A stretch of DNA of 64,000 bases from Bdellovibrio sp. ZAP7 (GCA_945900755.1 CAMDKS010000015.1:1-64000), one strand, 5' to 3'; positions 27,815 through 38,874 are shown, counted from the stretch's first letter. Notes: a model not told the origin generated them from the sequence alone. Translations and numbers: made by a program.

Positions 27815-28303
27815 TCACTTTAGTGATGCGTATTTTTCTAGAATTTGATCCACATTGTCGACTGTGACTTTGTGATGTCGATCCTTATTTACTAGCATTG
27901 CTGGAGCCTGATCGCAAACTCCGAGGCACGGCACGCCAATCATTTCAAAAGGGGCATTCTCCCCATGTTTTGCTTCAAGCTTCTTGATGTGACCCTCTAT
28001 TTTCTTCATCACATCTTTTGCACCCATCATGCAACACACGATGTTGTCGCAGAATTGAATAGGATGCTTTCGAGGCTTCTCCTGGCGGTAAGCTTTGTAA
28101 AACGTGAGCACTTCTTTCACATGTACTCGGCTTAAGCCATACACTGATTCCAACGTATCAACATGTGAGTCTTGAACCCAATCAAGTTCATCTTGAATGG
28201 CATGTAGAATTGGCAGAATGGATGAACGCTTTGTTTCATAGCGCGCAAGCTCACTCTTAATCTTAGTCTGAAGTGCACTGGAAAATATATTGTCTACACT
28301 CAT
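27815..28303 (-). CDS. nuoE: NADH-quinone oxidoreductase subunit E
   Basis: Thioredoxin-like 2Fe-2S protein (VHVKEVLTFYKAYRQ, CDNIVCCMMGA, GVPCLGVCDQAPAMLVN). Confidence 0.93.
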   Translation of the reverse strand: MSVDNIFSSALQTKIKSELARYETKRSSILPILHAIQDELDWVQDSHVDTLESVYGLSRVHVKEVLTFYKAYRQEKPRKHPIQFCDNIVCCMMGAKDVMKKIEGHIKKLEAKHGENAPFEMIGVPCLGVCDQAPAMLVNKDRHHKVTVDNVDQILEKYASLK

Positions 28304-28349
28304 AATGACTTTATCCTATCCATAATACGTTCACAGTTAGCCGTCACAG

Positions 28350-30065
28350 TTAGCGGTCAAGTTCGCCCGCAATAATATTAATTGTTCCAAGTGTCGCGAC
28401 AATATCTGCAATCATGTCACCTTCGCACATTTCAGTAATCGCCTGGAAAACCGCAAAACATGGGGGACGGCATTTAACTCGGTATGGGACTCCACTGCCG
28501 TCGGAAACGACATAAAAACCAAGCTCACCATTTGCGGCTTCGTACCCCTGATAAAACTCACCTGCAGGAACTTTCACACCGTTGATCACATGCATAAATT
28601 GATTCATAAGGCCTTCAATATTTCCATACACGTCCTGCTTATGAGGCAACACAATGCTTGGGTCATCGATGCTGATGGCGCCACTTGGAATGTTATTGAG
28701 ACATTGATCCAAAATTCTGCAGCTTTCTAAAATTTCTGCCATCCGCACTTGATAGCGATCGTAACTATCTCCCCGCTCGCCAACCGGAACATCAAATTCG
28801 AGTTGATCGTACCCGTAGTACGGAGCAAAAACTCTCATGTCCATTGGCACACCAGTAGCTCGAAGGCAGGGCCCAGAAAAACCCCAATTGATAGCATTCG
28901 CCGCCGACATTTTTCCTGTGCCAACCATACGGTTAACAAAAATCCTATTTTTGGTGCAAAGTAGGTCAACTTCACGGTGTGCCTGTCGAATCGCTTTTAC
29001 AGTTTCGCGAGCCTCAGCAACCCAACCATCAGGAAAGTCAAAACCCATACCGCCAACGCGAGCCAACGAAACGGTTAAGCGAGCTCCGCACAATTTCTCG
29101 AAAAGGTCATAGACTTTCTCGCGTGCCGCAAATCCTAACCAAAAATTTGTCAATCCGCCCAAGTCCACTGCGTTCGTCGTAATACATACTAGGTGATCAA
29201 TACACCTGCTGAATTCGTCGAGGATCACTCGCATCATTTGAGCCTTGGCAGGTATAGTGACGCCAAGCTGCTTTTCGATGGCCCTACACCAGGCGTTATT
29301 GTTCATGGGAGCAGAGCAGTAGTTCAAGCGGTCGGTGTAAGGAATAATTTGGTTGTAGTTGTGATTCTCACACATCTTTTCAAAGCAGCGGTGAAGGTAA
29401 CCAATCTCAACGTCTAGCTTTTCAATTTTCTCGCCTGAGAGCACCGCCATGAACCGGAGTGTCCCGTGGGTCGCTGGGTGAGCAGGGCCGATGTTGATCC
29501 AAACTTTGTCTTCAAGATGATCCTCTTGATTACGAAGCATTCGCTCACGATCTTTTTCAAACGTGTGTGCAATAGGCGTTTTTAATTCCTGATTCCGATC
29601 TGCGGGATAATCTTTACGCAAGGGATGGCCCACGAAATCCTCGTGGCACAGCAGCCGCCTCAGATCTGGATGACCTTTGAATTTAATTCCATAAAGGTCA
29701 TAGGCCTCACGCTCAAACCAATTCGCCGACTTATAGACCGGAGTCAAGGAAGCAATGTCGTCACTTTCATTTACTTTTGACTTCATGCGAATACGTTGAT
29801 TGGTATCCGGATTCAGCAAATGGTAAACCACTTCAAAACGTTTGTCTCGATCAGGATAATCAACGCCACAAACATCTAGTAGATATGGAAATTTCTTGTG
29901 GAGCTCACGAGCTACGTCAAGCACGTTGCCGTGATTAACATAAATAGTGTCTTCGTCTGTGTAACGCTCATTTTTAACGTACTCTACACCTGCCTGAGGG
30001 AGCTTCGCTTTAAGCTCTTGGCTGATAGTGTCAACGTAACGAGTTTGACCTTGTGTATCGGACAT
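28350..30065 (-). CDS. nuoCD: NADH-quinone oxidoreductase subunit C/D fusion
   Basis: NuoC (WFEREAYDLYGIKFKGHPDLRRLLCHEDFVGHPLRKDYP) fused to NuoD (INIGPAHPATHGTLRF...); start at MSDTQGQTRY. Confidence 0.94.
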   Translation of the reverse strand: MSDTQGQTRYVDTISQELKAKLPQAGVEYVKNERYTDEDTIYVNHGNVLDVARELHKKFPYLLDVCGVDYPDRDKRFEVVYHLLNPDTNQRIRMKSKVNESDDIASLTPVYKSANWFEREAYDLYGIKFKGHPDLRRLLCHEDFVGHPLRKDYPADRNQELKTPIAHTFEKDRERMLRNQEDHLEDKVWINIGPAHPATHGTLRFMAVLSGEKIEKLDVEIGYLHRCFEKMCENHNYNQIIPYTDRLNYCSAPMNNNAWCRAIEKQLGVTIPAKAQMMRVILDEFSRCIDHLVCITTNAVDLGGLTNFWLGFAAREKVYDLFEKLCGARLTVSLARVGGMGFDFPDGWVAEARETVKAIRQAHREVDLLCTKNRIFVNRMVGTGKMSAANAINWGFSGPCLRATGVPMDMRVFAPYYGYDQLEFDVPVGERGDSYDRYQVRMAEILESCRILDQCLNNIPSGAISIDDPSIVLPHKQDVYGNIEGLMNQFMHVINGVKVPAGEFYQGYEAANGELGFYVVSDGSGVPYRVKCRPPCFAVFQAITEMCEGDMIADIVATLGTINIIAGELDR

Positions 30066-30498
30066 GCTCGACTTGCTCCTTAACAATTCTAAATTATCGC
30101 AATCAAAAACGCTTGACCAAAAAAACGATCGCACGTCTAACACGCAACAGTAAGAATTCAATAGTGATTTTTCAGCAGAAACTAGAGAATATACTACCTA
30201 AAAATCAAAGACGTGACAATTAATACTGCGACCACGAACTTCCGGCATTGTGCCAACTCAGAAATTCTTCTGACCCGAATATTAATCACTACAAATCCTG
30301 TGATTCATTTATAACCTACTGATGTTATCATCGCCTTCCTGCCGCAGCAAGTTTAGGGGATCACAGATATTATGCTCCTTTTTTATTCATCCTCCTCCTT
30401 TGGTCTTTCGAAAGTCACGTCACTAATATAAAAGATACCGTAGAATTTGTCGAAAAGGCATTGTACGCCTTAACAGCAAGCAATTTCAGGAGCAGACA

Positions 30499-32325
30499 AT
30501 GACTCAAGTTTCAGCAATGTGGCACCGCACTCACACACTCGGCGAACTGAACAAATCCCACGCGGGACAGGACGTGATCCTTACAGGCTGGGTTAATCGA
30601 CATCGCGATCATGGCCAATTTATTTTTTTAGACTTGCGTGATCGTTATGGAATCACTCAGGCCGTTGTCGACCCTGAACGCACTCCTGCCGTCTACGATA
30701 TGGCAAAGGGCCTCCGCGCTGAATTTGTCGTGGCGATTAAGGGTAAGGTCGTGGCGCGTCCTGACGGTATGATTAACAAAAATATGGCCACAGGTGATGT
30801 CGACGTTCACATTACAGACCTTCGGATTCTAAATAAGTGTGACGTTTTGCCCTTCAACATTCAAGACGATGGCGACGTCTCCGAAGCACTGCGCCTGAAA
30901 CATCGTTATTTAGATCTGCGCCGACCAGTCATGAAAAATAACATCGTAAACCGCACCAAATTCGTTGGCGAAATGCGTAGAGCCCTTGATGCTCGAAACT
31001 TTCTGGACATTGAAACTCCCATTCTCTATAAATCCACTCCCGAGGGTGCTCGCGAATATCTTGTCCCGTCTAGAATCCACCCAGGTCACTTTTACGCTCT
31101 CCCCCAAAGCCCCCAGCTATTCAAACAAACGCTTATGATAAGCGGCTTTGATCGCTACTACCAAGTTGTAAAATGTTTTCGCGACGAGGACCTTCGTGCG
31201 GATCGCCAGCCAGAATTTACACAAATTGATGTTGAAATGAGCTTTGTCGATGAGGCGCTAATCACAAATACACTGGAGGAGGTCGTTCGTAAGGCGGTGA
31301 CCAACTTCTATGATGGTCAAGTCAATTTGGCGAAACCTTTTCCTAGGCACACCTTTGCACAAGTTATGGACGACTACGGTGTCGATAAACCAGACCTGCG
31401 CTTTGACCTTAAATTAAAAAATATTACCGACTTAGTTAGTAAGTCTGAGTTTAAAGTATTCAGTGATGCGGTCTCGTCTCAGGGCATTGTCAATTGTCTC
31501 GTGGTTCCTAGTGCGGCCGAAAAATTTAGTCGCAAAGACATCGACGAACTCGGTGATGTCGCCAAAAATCATGGGGGCAAGGGACTTGCCTGGATTAAAA
31601 AATCGTCGGGCACAGGCCTCGCCAGCTGGAGCGGCCCAATTGCTAAATTCTTCACCGAAGCCGATTGTACGGCCATTGAAGCAAGAGCTGATATCAAATC
31701 TGGAGATCTAATCCTATTTGGCGCCGGCACTTACGACTCGACGAAATCTATGCTCGGGGCAGTACGAAATTTCCTAGGTGCAAAACTAAAATTATTTGAC
31801 CCTAAAGATCTCTACTTTTTGTGGGTCACCGAATTTCCATTGCTAGAACGAGACGAAGAGAATAATCGGTGGCTAGCCCGCCATCACCCTTTCACCTCGC
31901 CCCGTCCTGAAGACCTGCACATGATGAAAACGGACCCTGGCAAGGTGCGAGCCTCTGCCTACGACCTCGTGTTAAACGGGTACGAGGTTGCGGGCGGATC
32001 CGTGCGTATCCATGACCCCGATATTCAAAAGCAGCTTTTTAGCATTATTGGCCTCTCAGAAGAGGAGGCTCACGCCAAATTTGGATTTTTGCTGGATGCC
32101 TTGCGTTTTGGAGCACCTCCCCACGCAGGCATCGCCTTTGGCTTGGACCGCATGGTCATGTGTTTGACCGGCGCAACAGCCATTCGCGATGTTATTGCGT
32201 TTCCCAAAACGCTCAAGGGGACTTGCCTGCTGACGGGAGCACCCACTATTGCGACTCTTCCCCAACTAAAAGATCTACATATAAAGGTGGAGGTACCACC
32301 TCCCACGCCTCCGTCACCCGTTTAG
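30499..32325 (+). CDS. aspS: aspartate--tRNA ligase
   Basis: GWVNRHRDHGQFIFLDLRDRYG, KHRYLDLRR, FRDEDLRADRQPEFTQIDVEMSF, GIAFGLDRMVM. Confidence 0.97.
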   Translation: MTQVSAMWHRTHTLGELNKSHAGQDVILTGWVNRHRDHGQFIFLDLRDRYGITQAVVDPERTPAVYDMAKGLRAEFVVAIKGKVVARPDGMINKNMATGDVDVHITDLRILNKCDVLPFNIQDDGDVSEALRLKHRYLDLRRPVMKNNIVNRTKFVGEMRRALDARNFLDIETPILYKSTPEGAREYLVPSRIHPGHFYALPQSPQLFKQTLMISGFDRYYQVVKCFRDEDLRADRQPEFTQIDVEMSFVDEALITNTLEEVVRKAVTNFYDGQVNLAKPFPRHTFAQVMDDYGVDKPDLRFDLKLKNITDLVSKSEFKVFSDAVSSQGIVNCLVVPSAAEKFSRKDIDELGDVAKNHGGKGLAWIKKSSGTGLASWSGPIAKFFTEADCTAIEARADIKSGDLILFGAGTYDSTKSMLGAVRNFLGAKLKLFDPKDLYFLWVTEFPLLERDEENNRWLARHHPFTSPRPEDLHMMKTDPGKVRASAYDLVLNGYEVAGGSVRIHDPDIQKQLFSIIGLSEEEAHAKFGFLLDALRFGAPPHAGIAFGLDRMVMCLTGATAIRDVIAFPKTLKGTCLLTGAPTIATLPQLKDLHIKVEVPPPTPPSPV

Positions 32326-32401
32326 TCGCCCGTTTAGTAAAAGAATAGAAATGAGAGATTTTTGCAGCTTGGCTACCACTCACTACCTCAGGAAATAAAC
32401 C

Positions 32402-33373
32402 ATGATGATGTCAGAAAATCCCCAAAGCGCCGTCGCAAATTTCCCTATGGGACCAAATGTTCGTGGTTGGCTTAACGTCTCTCCCGAGGCCTACAAAGGT
32501 AACGAAAACACGTCTCCCTCAGCGGAGGCTGTGGCAAATTTTACGGACGTTGTACTTGAGCAACTAGAAAATTCGTCTCCCCAAAACAAAGGCCACTTAG
32601 TCGATTTGCTTGAAGAGCTTGTGGGCATGAACATGCCACTTTTAGCGATCAAGCTAGCCGATGCCTATCCACTTATGTTCCCAAAGAATGATTTTCGCGC
32701 ACAACTAAACCTAGGCAATGCTGCGATGATGATTAGTGATTTTGCTCGGGCAGAAGATGCGTTTGTGGTTGCCCAGCAACTAGTGCCTGAGGAACCGGCT
32801 CCCTATATCAATCTAGCTCAGATCTATAGTCACGATGGCTTTGCGGATAAGGCTCGCGAATGGTGTTTGGCTGGCCTTGATACGGATCAAGACAACACCC
32901 GCCTTTGGGAGCTCCTCGCGTATATGGAGCAGCAATCTTGCGGCGATCCCACAGAAGGTGCAAAACGATTGGCAACCATAGCCAACGAACGAAACTCGTG
33001 GGCAGGCCTTTCCCTGTCATGCGATTTAATCAATCCAGAAGACGTCTTGACGAAACTAAAAGCCTTGGAGCCCTTTTGGAATGAGGGCTATAGAGGGCTT
33101 GAATACCTTATTGAGTTTACGGCTGTACTCGGGATGGCTGGCCGTTATGACCGGATTCCGTCTATTATTTGGACCGTCGAGAAAGAGGCGACCAACGGCC
33201 TGCCTTGGCAGTTGACCCTTCACCTGGCTCAGGCCTATTTGGGGCTAGGACGCGATGACGATGCGGTGCTCGCACTTGATAAACTTAAGAATGTTCAAGA
33301 CTTACCTAACGTCGCCAAGGAGGCGGCACAGGTCATCCTGTCCGAGGCCAAGGGACAAGCGACTGTACATTAA
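32402..33373 (+). CDS. TPR repeat protein
   Basis: TPR-like units (RAQLNLGNAAMMISDFARAEDAFVVAQQLVPEEPAPYINLAQIY). Confidence 0.7.
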   Translation: MMMSENPQSAVANFPMGPNVRGWLNVSPEAYKGNENTSPSAEAVANFTDVVLEQLENSSPQNKGHLVDLLEELVGMNMPLLAIKLADAYPLMFPKNDFRAQLNLGNAAMMISDFARAEDAFVVAQQLVPEEPAPYINLAQIYSHDGFADKAREWCLAGLDTDQDNTRLWELLAYMEQQSCGDPTEGAKRLATIANERNSWAGLSLSCDLINPEDVLTKLKALEPFWNEGYRGLEYLIEFTAVLGMAGRYDRIPSIIWTVEKEATNGLPWQLTLHLAQAYLGLGRDDDAVLALDKLKNVQDLPNVAKEAAQVILSEAKGQATVH

Positions 33374-33542
33374 CCCATTTTTAAAACCCTGAGGCGGGCT
33401 CACGGATAAAAATACTGCAAATGCCCATTTTATTTAATAGTTTTAATACAATTATGTTGACTTGGGATGAGAACTCCTATAACACTCGTGTCGATAGTTA
33501 CATTTTTTAAAAAACCGCAGTTTTTGAAGCTATGGAGCGTTT

Positions 33543-35027
33543 ATGAAGGCACTCATCGTTGATGATGATAGTACACTACGTTTAGTGATTCGCGCTGTCC
33601 TCGAAAAACGCGGTTTTATCGTGCTTGAAGCAGAAGACGGCCTGATGGGCGTCGAAATGGCGCAACGCCATCCTGACATTGGCGTTGCCATCCTCGATGT
33701 AAATATGCCGCGAATGGGTGGACTAGAAGCCCTAGAAAAAATCAAAGCCATCAATCCTTCGATTTTTTGCATTGTTGCGACAGCCTACTCAAATACCAAA
33801 GATGCCATCAACGCTATCAAACATGGCGCTTACGACTATGTTCAAAAGCCAGTGGATCCAGATCGCCTATCGCGACTTCTTGATAAAGCCACTGCAGCAA
33901 ATAACATGATCCTTGAGGCCAGTTATTCTGCGCCAAAACTGGAATTTGACGAGGGCCGCAGCATCGTTGGTGGAAGCTCTCAATTAAAGCATGTCTTTGA
34001 CGTCATTTATAAACTGGCCAAAGTTGATACCTCAGTTCTCATACGCGGAGAAAGCGGAACAGGCAAAGAACTCGTTGCGAGAGCCCTACACTTTAATAGC
34101 CACCGCAAAAATTCTCCATTTGTTGCTCTCAACTGTGCGGCAATACCCGAATCCTTGATTGAAAGTGAATTGTTTGGCCACGAAAAAGGTGCCTTCACGG
34201 GCGCCGATAAACGCAAGCTCGGCCGCTTTGCGCAGGCGGAAGGTGGCACTCTGTTTCTGGACGAGATTGGTGACATCAGCGCCGCAACTCAAGTCAAACT
34301 TCTTCGCGTCCTACAAGAGCGCTGCTATACGCTTGTCGGCGGTAGCCAAGAAATAAAATCTGACGTTAGAATCGTCGCCGCAACGCATAAACCGTTAGAG
34401 CGAATGATTGAAACAAACGAATTCCGTGCCGATTTATATTTCCGTCTAAACGTATTGCCAATTAACCTTCCCCCACTTCGCGAACGTAAAGAAGATATTT
34501 ATGACCTTTGCCAATACTTATTGAGAAAATTCAATAAGACACACAAGCGTAAAATCACATCCATAAGCGAACAAGCGATGAAGCTCCTGATGGCACACCC
34601 ATGGCCAGGGAATATTAGAGAACTTGAAAATTCGATGGAACGTGCTTTTATTATGGAATCAACAGACATCCTTCAAGCACCATCCTTTGACCTTCAGTCA
34701 TCATCTGCGGCAGGAATTTCTCCGTCGATGGCGTCAAGTATCCCTACTGTGGCCACAGCTATTCGTAGCGGCGCATCAATGGTTGACTCTCCATCAGGGG
34801 GCAGCAGCAAAGCCTCAAACGGAGAATTTTTGTTTGTTCGCGAGGGCGATGAACTAAATTATCCAGCACTTCGGGACCGCTTTGAGCGCGAATTCATCGT
34901 TAAGGCCTTAACGGCCTATAAGGGACGAATAAATCAAACTGCAGAAGCAACTCAAATGACTAAAGTCACTCTATTGAGGAAACTAGAAAAGCACGGCATC
35001 GATGCCAAAAGCTACTTTAAGCTCTGA
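33543..35027 (+). CDS. sigma54-dependent NtrC-family response regulator
   Basis: Receiver domain, AAA+ with GESGTGKELVARALH and GAFTGA, C-terminal Fis-type HTH. Confidence 0.95.
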   Translation: MKALIVDDDSTLRLVIRAVLEKRGFIVLEAEDGLMGVEMAQRHPDIGVAILDVNMPRMGGLEALEKIKAINPSIFCIVATAYSNTKDAINAIKHGAYDYVQKPVDPDRLSRLLDKATAANNMILEASYSAPKLEFDEGRSIVGGSSQLKHVFDVIYKLAKVDTSVLIRGESGTGKELVARALHFNSHRKNSPFVALNCAAIPESLIESELFGHEKGAFTGADKRKLGRFAQAEGGTLFLDEIGDISAATQVKLLRVLQERCYTLVGGSQEIKSDVRIVAATHKPLERMIETNEFRADLYFRLNVLPINLPPLRERKEDIYDLCQYLLRKFNKTHKRKITSISEQAMKLLMAHPWPGNIRELENSMERAFIMESTDILQAPSFDLQSSSAAGISPSMASSIPTVATAIRSGASMVDSPSGGSSKASNGEFLFVREGDELNYPALRDRFEREFIVKALTAYKGRINQTAEATQMTKVTLLRKLEKHGIDAKSYFKL

Positions 35028-35059
35028 TAATAATAGAGATAATTCCAAATTTTTAGATA

Positions 35060-36934
35060 ATGCGCCCCCATGATATAATGAATTGGTACAAAATCAATTT
35101 ATTGCCATCTTGGGGTCGTAGAACAATCATGAGCTCTTCAGACTCAAAAACTCCGGACGCTGGAGGCCAAAGTGATTCACTCTCCTTAACACGCATGAGT
35201 CGGTGGGTTCACCTGGCTCCAGACTCCCTATCGCTAATTCGAGAAGAACTGGCTACCGCATTAGGCTTTAACGCTCCTAAAACCAACGCCGGACTTCGAG
35301 ACGTCACCCCACCAATTTTTTCTGAGTCACAATTAGAAAATCTCACAGAGGACCATTTTGAGGCTCAAATAGGCCTTAAAATCCGCCGTTTAGTCAATGC
35401 TGGTGCACCTTGGCATGTTGTTTCGGAGCTGCTCTGGCAAAGATTCAACAACGGACGTACGCCACAAAAGGCAGCCCAACTTCTAGAGACCGCTTTTGTG
35501 CAAGCCACCCCAAGTGAAACACTCGAAATATTCTCGCATATAATGTCTAGCGGCCTAAAGGAATTTTATTGGCATTTGCACCCTAAACTCCGAGACTTCC
35601 TTGTAGAACACTCTCCGGAATCCAATCTTGATCAGCTATACTGGATTATCGCCCATGAGCCTGATGACTCGAAACTCAGTGGCATCGAACATGCCTACGT
35701 ATTTCTTCGTGTCATCACAATCTCAGACAAGACCGCCGCCTGGACATACTTCCGAAAAAACAAATTTAAAATTTTTGACTCCTTCGGAACTACGACTCAC
35801 TTTGGAATGACCAAACAGCAACTCATCTATCGTGTGGGCGAACTCGCTTTGAGCTTAGGTTATATAGAAGACCATCGAGAATTATTTCAACTTCTTCCTC
35901 TGGGGAGTCCTAATCGGGAAAATAGGCTTTCCCGTCCAGAGGTCCAATCGAATTCTCAGTCCATAAGCCAATCCAATTTATCTGCGGAACAGTTAATTCA
36001 AATGGGGGCCACGCAGGCATTCACAAATGATGACCTGCTACATCTTTGGCGCCTGACTTCAAAGAATTCAACGCCAGATCTTGCATGGCGCACGGCCACC
36101 ATTTTAGCTTCCCGCGAGGCTCTACCGTCTGAAATTAGGCCCGCCTGGGAAGTTTCAGGGGAGCGTCGCGCCGCTTATGCACCAATCACTTTGTCGATCA
36201 AAGAAATCGAGTGTGCGCTTTCCAATTTATCGACCTCGGCCCAATTGCTGGGACCTGCCTTATGTACTCTCGGTAGTAAAATTAATGAATATGCGCTTAT
36301 TAATGGCGATGTTTCACGTTCTTCTCCAAGCCTCATAGGCACATCCTCCATCGAGCAAATCATTGCGACTGCGGTTAAAAACTCTCTAGGAATTCCAAAA
36401 CTTACCAAGAATGTCTCCGAAGCTGTTGGCATTCACATGATTCCATCAGTGGCGGCCCCGCTGGCTCAGGCCGTTATAAACGGTCCTTGGATCTTTGCAG
36501 CACGCATTATCGCAGAGCGTTTGTCGATTCCTGCGTGGGGATGGAATGTTAGTGAACTTCAAGCTCACGCAAAAGACATTTTGCCGCTTATCGGCAAAAG
36601 CCCGTCCTGGAGAACTCCAGTAAAGAAGGCTAAGTGGCTTACTTCCATGAATTCAATTGAACGAACCGCTTGGAGCAGCTTAGTTAATTGCACCAACGAC
36701 GACACCTTAGAAGTCTTGTCTACTGATCTCATCAAATTTATTTGTCGACTTGCAGTCATCTTGTATCCAAGTCATTTAAGTGCCTTGAAAGCCCTGCACC
36801 AAATCCGCATGCCCCTAGCGATCATTCAAGATTTGGAGTGGTTTATTTTAAGCGACGCCTGGACTAGATTGCGCAACCACCAAAAAGTCGCAGCAAAAGT
36901 TACGATACCTCAGTCACTTCGTGAAAATATTTAG
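35060..36934 (+). CDS. hypothetical protein (624 aa; start uncertain)
   Basis: Long intact ORF downstream of the NtrC-like gene; no recognised family. Confidence 0.6.
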   Translation: MRPHDIMNWYKINLLPSWGRRTIMSSSDSKTPDAGGQSDSLSLTRMSRWVHLAPDSLSLIREELATALGFNAPKTNAGLRDVTPPIFSESQLENLTEDHFEAQIGLKIRRLVNAGAPWHVVSELLWQRFNNGRTPQKAAQLLETAFVQATPSETLEIFSHIMSSGLKEFYWHLHPKLRDFLVEHSPESNLDQLYWIIAHEPDDSKLSGIEHAYVFLRVITISDKTAAWTYFRKNKFKIFDSFGTTTHFGMTKQQLIYRVGELALSLGYIEDHRELFQLLPLGSPNRENRLSRPEVQSNSQSISQSNLSAEQLIQMGATQAFTNDDLLHLWRLTSKNSTPDLAWRTATILASREALPSEIRPAWEVSGERRAAYAPITLSIKEIECALSNLSTSAQLLGPALCTLGSKINEYALINGDVSRSSPSLIGTSSIEQIIATAVKNSLGIPKLTKNVSEAVGIHMIPSVAAPLAQAVINGPWIFAARIIAERLSIPAWGWNVSELQAHAKDILPLIGKSPSWRTPVKKAKWLTSMNSIERTAWSSLVNCTNDDTLEVLSTDLIKFICRLAVILYPSHLSALKALHQIRMPLAIIQDLEWFILSDAWTRLRNHQKVAAKVTIPQSLRENI

Positions 36935-37882
36935 TCGTGATTTCTGCGCGCCGCGGTATTGCGCATCTTTAAGCACACCCAGTTTGGACTCTCTAAAGAA
37001 AATCTGACGTGGAAAATCTAAGGTACCACTCGTCGTCATTCCTAATACTGCGACCGTCAGCAATGATCTGAATACTTTTTGACGATCACTTGATGTATAG
37101 GGGTCAAAACCTAAGACAGACCTTGAATACATACTTGGACCTTGTGCATCATCGTGGGTCGCTCGGGGCACGGAAATTTCAAGAATTTCGCCACTCAAAT
37201 TTTCAGAAAATTTCTTGCGCCCTCTAGCCACAAATCTCTTAGGATCAGAACCTAAAAGAACCAGCGGTAAATCAATTTTTTTCATCGCCGTCACAACGCT
37301 ATCATGAACCACTGCAGGGTCTAGCAAAATGGCCCCCATGACAGGTGCACCACTGCCCATGGCTAACATGGCTGCGCTCCCTCCGAACGAATGACCGACC
37401 ACCACAATTCTGTCACGATCGACATTTTTGCCTAAAAGCAGCGGCACATTGTGCAGCATTTCTGTAAATCTCCTCAACACCTCACCATTCTCAAGCCACT
37501 GATCGCGATTAGGCAACTCAATAGCCACGACGTGAAATCCCCAACTAGCTAGCCGGCGAGCCTGATCTCGGTGGGCACTTTTTCCTGAAAAATTTCCGTG
37601 ACTAATGATTACTATCGGCAATAGGTCTTGTGTTTTTGCAGCAAAATGATCGACAACAATTGTTCTATCAAGATCCATGGTCACTTCTCGTGCAAGTTGC
37701 TCTGAAACTTCAAACGGACCCAACTCCTGAAATCTGCGAATCTCTGGTGCGAGCAACAGAATCTTTGCCACGGTCGGTTCTGCGCTCGGCAGGGGTTTGC
37801 GCTCCACCGAAAGGGATGCACATCCTGACATGATCAGGACCACGAAATAAATTTTAAGTAATCGCGACACAATGCACTCCAA
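36914..37882 (-). CDS. alpha/beta hydrolase lipoprotein
   Basis: Lipobox MSGC; IVIISHGNFSG, VVVGHSFGGSAAML nucleophile elbow. Confidence 0.8.
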   Translation of the reverse strand: MECIVSRLLKIYFVVLIMSGCASLSVERKPLPSAEPTVAKILLLAPEIRRFQELGPFEVSEQLAREVTMDLDRTIVVDHFAAKTQDLLPIVIISHGNFSGKSAHRDQARRLASWGFHVVAIELPNRDQWLENGEVLRRFTEMLHNVPLLLGKNVDRDRIVVVGHSFGGSAAMLAMGSGAPVMGAILLDPAVVHDSVVTAMKKIDLPLVLLGSDPKRFVARGRKKFSENLSGEILEISVPRATHDDAQGPSMYSRSVLGFDPYTSSDRQKVFRSLLTVAVLGMTTSGTLDFPRQIFFRESKLGVLKDAQYRGAQKSRLNIFTK

Positions 37883-37972
37883 ACAATGTTTAATTTGATA
37901 TACTTATCGGGTGTTGTGCGAAAAAATTGACCCCCGAGTATTAAAATTCTGCTACAATGGGCGTAAAATCGA

Positions 37973-38560
37973 ATGCTGTTTTTCTCCAAATTTTCAACTT
38001 TATCTGTAATAATATGGAGACTTACACTTATATTAGCCCTTACAAGTACCCAGGCCTGTAAAAGCTTGTACGATCAAACCACCTATTCCAAATCCAAGGC
38101 CGTAGGGCTCATTTCAAATGCCGACTGGTCCTACGGATATGCGTATACTGATCCGGATGCCAAACTACCTGAAGGGCAACAGATCATGATCGTTTTGACG
38201 GTTGAAAAACCCAAACACGCCTGCCCTGATGCAGCTGATTTAGTTGGGGACGGGCGCAATATCTCGATCTCATTTGATGGCAATATTGGTGAAATGAAAA
38301 TTGGCGCTCCCTCCGATGCTCTAGAAAATGAGGACACGATGTTTCGCGCCGCAAAGTCTATACGTAATGCTACAGTGGCATTTCAAGATCCTAACCTTCC
38401 TGTAGGCAAGCAATTTATATTTGCAACTAGAGGCAAAGTCAAAATCACCAAGATTTCACCTCAGCTCATTCAGGGTGCTTTCGTAGCAAAATTCAACGAA
38501 AAGAACTTTGGGAACGGTCAATTCAAGGCTAAAGTTTGCAAACACGGTCAACTCAACTAG
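37973..38560 (+). CDS. hypothetical lipoprotein
   Basis: Signal with TQAC lipobox; 195 aa. Confidence 0.6.
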   Translation: MLFFSKFSTLSVIIWRLTLILALTSTQACKSLYDQTTYSKSKAVGLISNADWSYGYAYTDPDAKLPEGQQIMIVLTVEKPKHACPDAADLVGDGRNISISFDGNIGEMKIGAPSDALENEDTMFRAAKSIRNATVAFQDPNLPVGKQFIFATRGKVKITKISPQLIQGAFVAKFNEKNFGNGQFKAKVCKHGQLN

Positions 38561-38575
38561 ACTGCAACCTTTAGC

Positions 38576-38863
38576 TTATTCGTAAATATTTCTCTCATTC
38601 TTTTGACTTGAATCTTGCCAAGGCCCATAGCTCCATTCCTCATCGGGCGGCAAAAAATTGGTCAGTAATCCCAAGAAAATCATCGGCAATGAGAGAACAA
38701 ACCAGTGGACATCAGTTTTTTGCTGAAGATTGGCCCAAAGCCACGACGAAAAAAGAATCGTCAAGATACTGCAAACCGTAAGAGTGAACATTCTGCGCTT
38801 TGGATAATAGAGCAGCTTCACATACCTTGCCTCATTACCAAGACTCACTTGTTTTTTCGCCAT
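38576..38863 (-). CDS. small membrane protein
   Basis: 95 aa with two hydrophobic segments. Confidence 0.5.
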   Translation of the reverse strand: MAKKQVSLGNEARYVKLLYYPKRRMFTLTVCSILTILFSSWLWANLQQKTDVHWFVLSLPMIFLGLLTNFLPPDEEWSYGPWQDSSQKNERNIYE

Positions 38864-38874
38864 TTCAAATCCCC

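Noticed and set aside
28837-29182. Overlapping plus-strand ORFs inside nuoCD
   Set aside because: Shadow ORFs of nuoD
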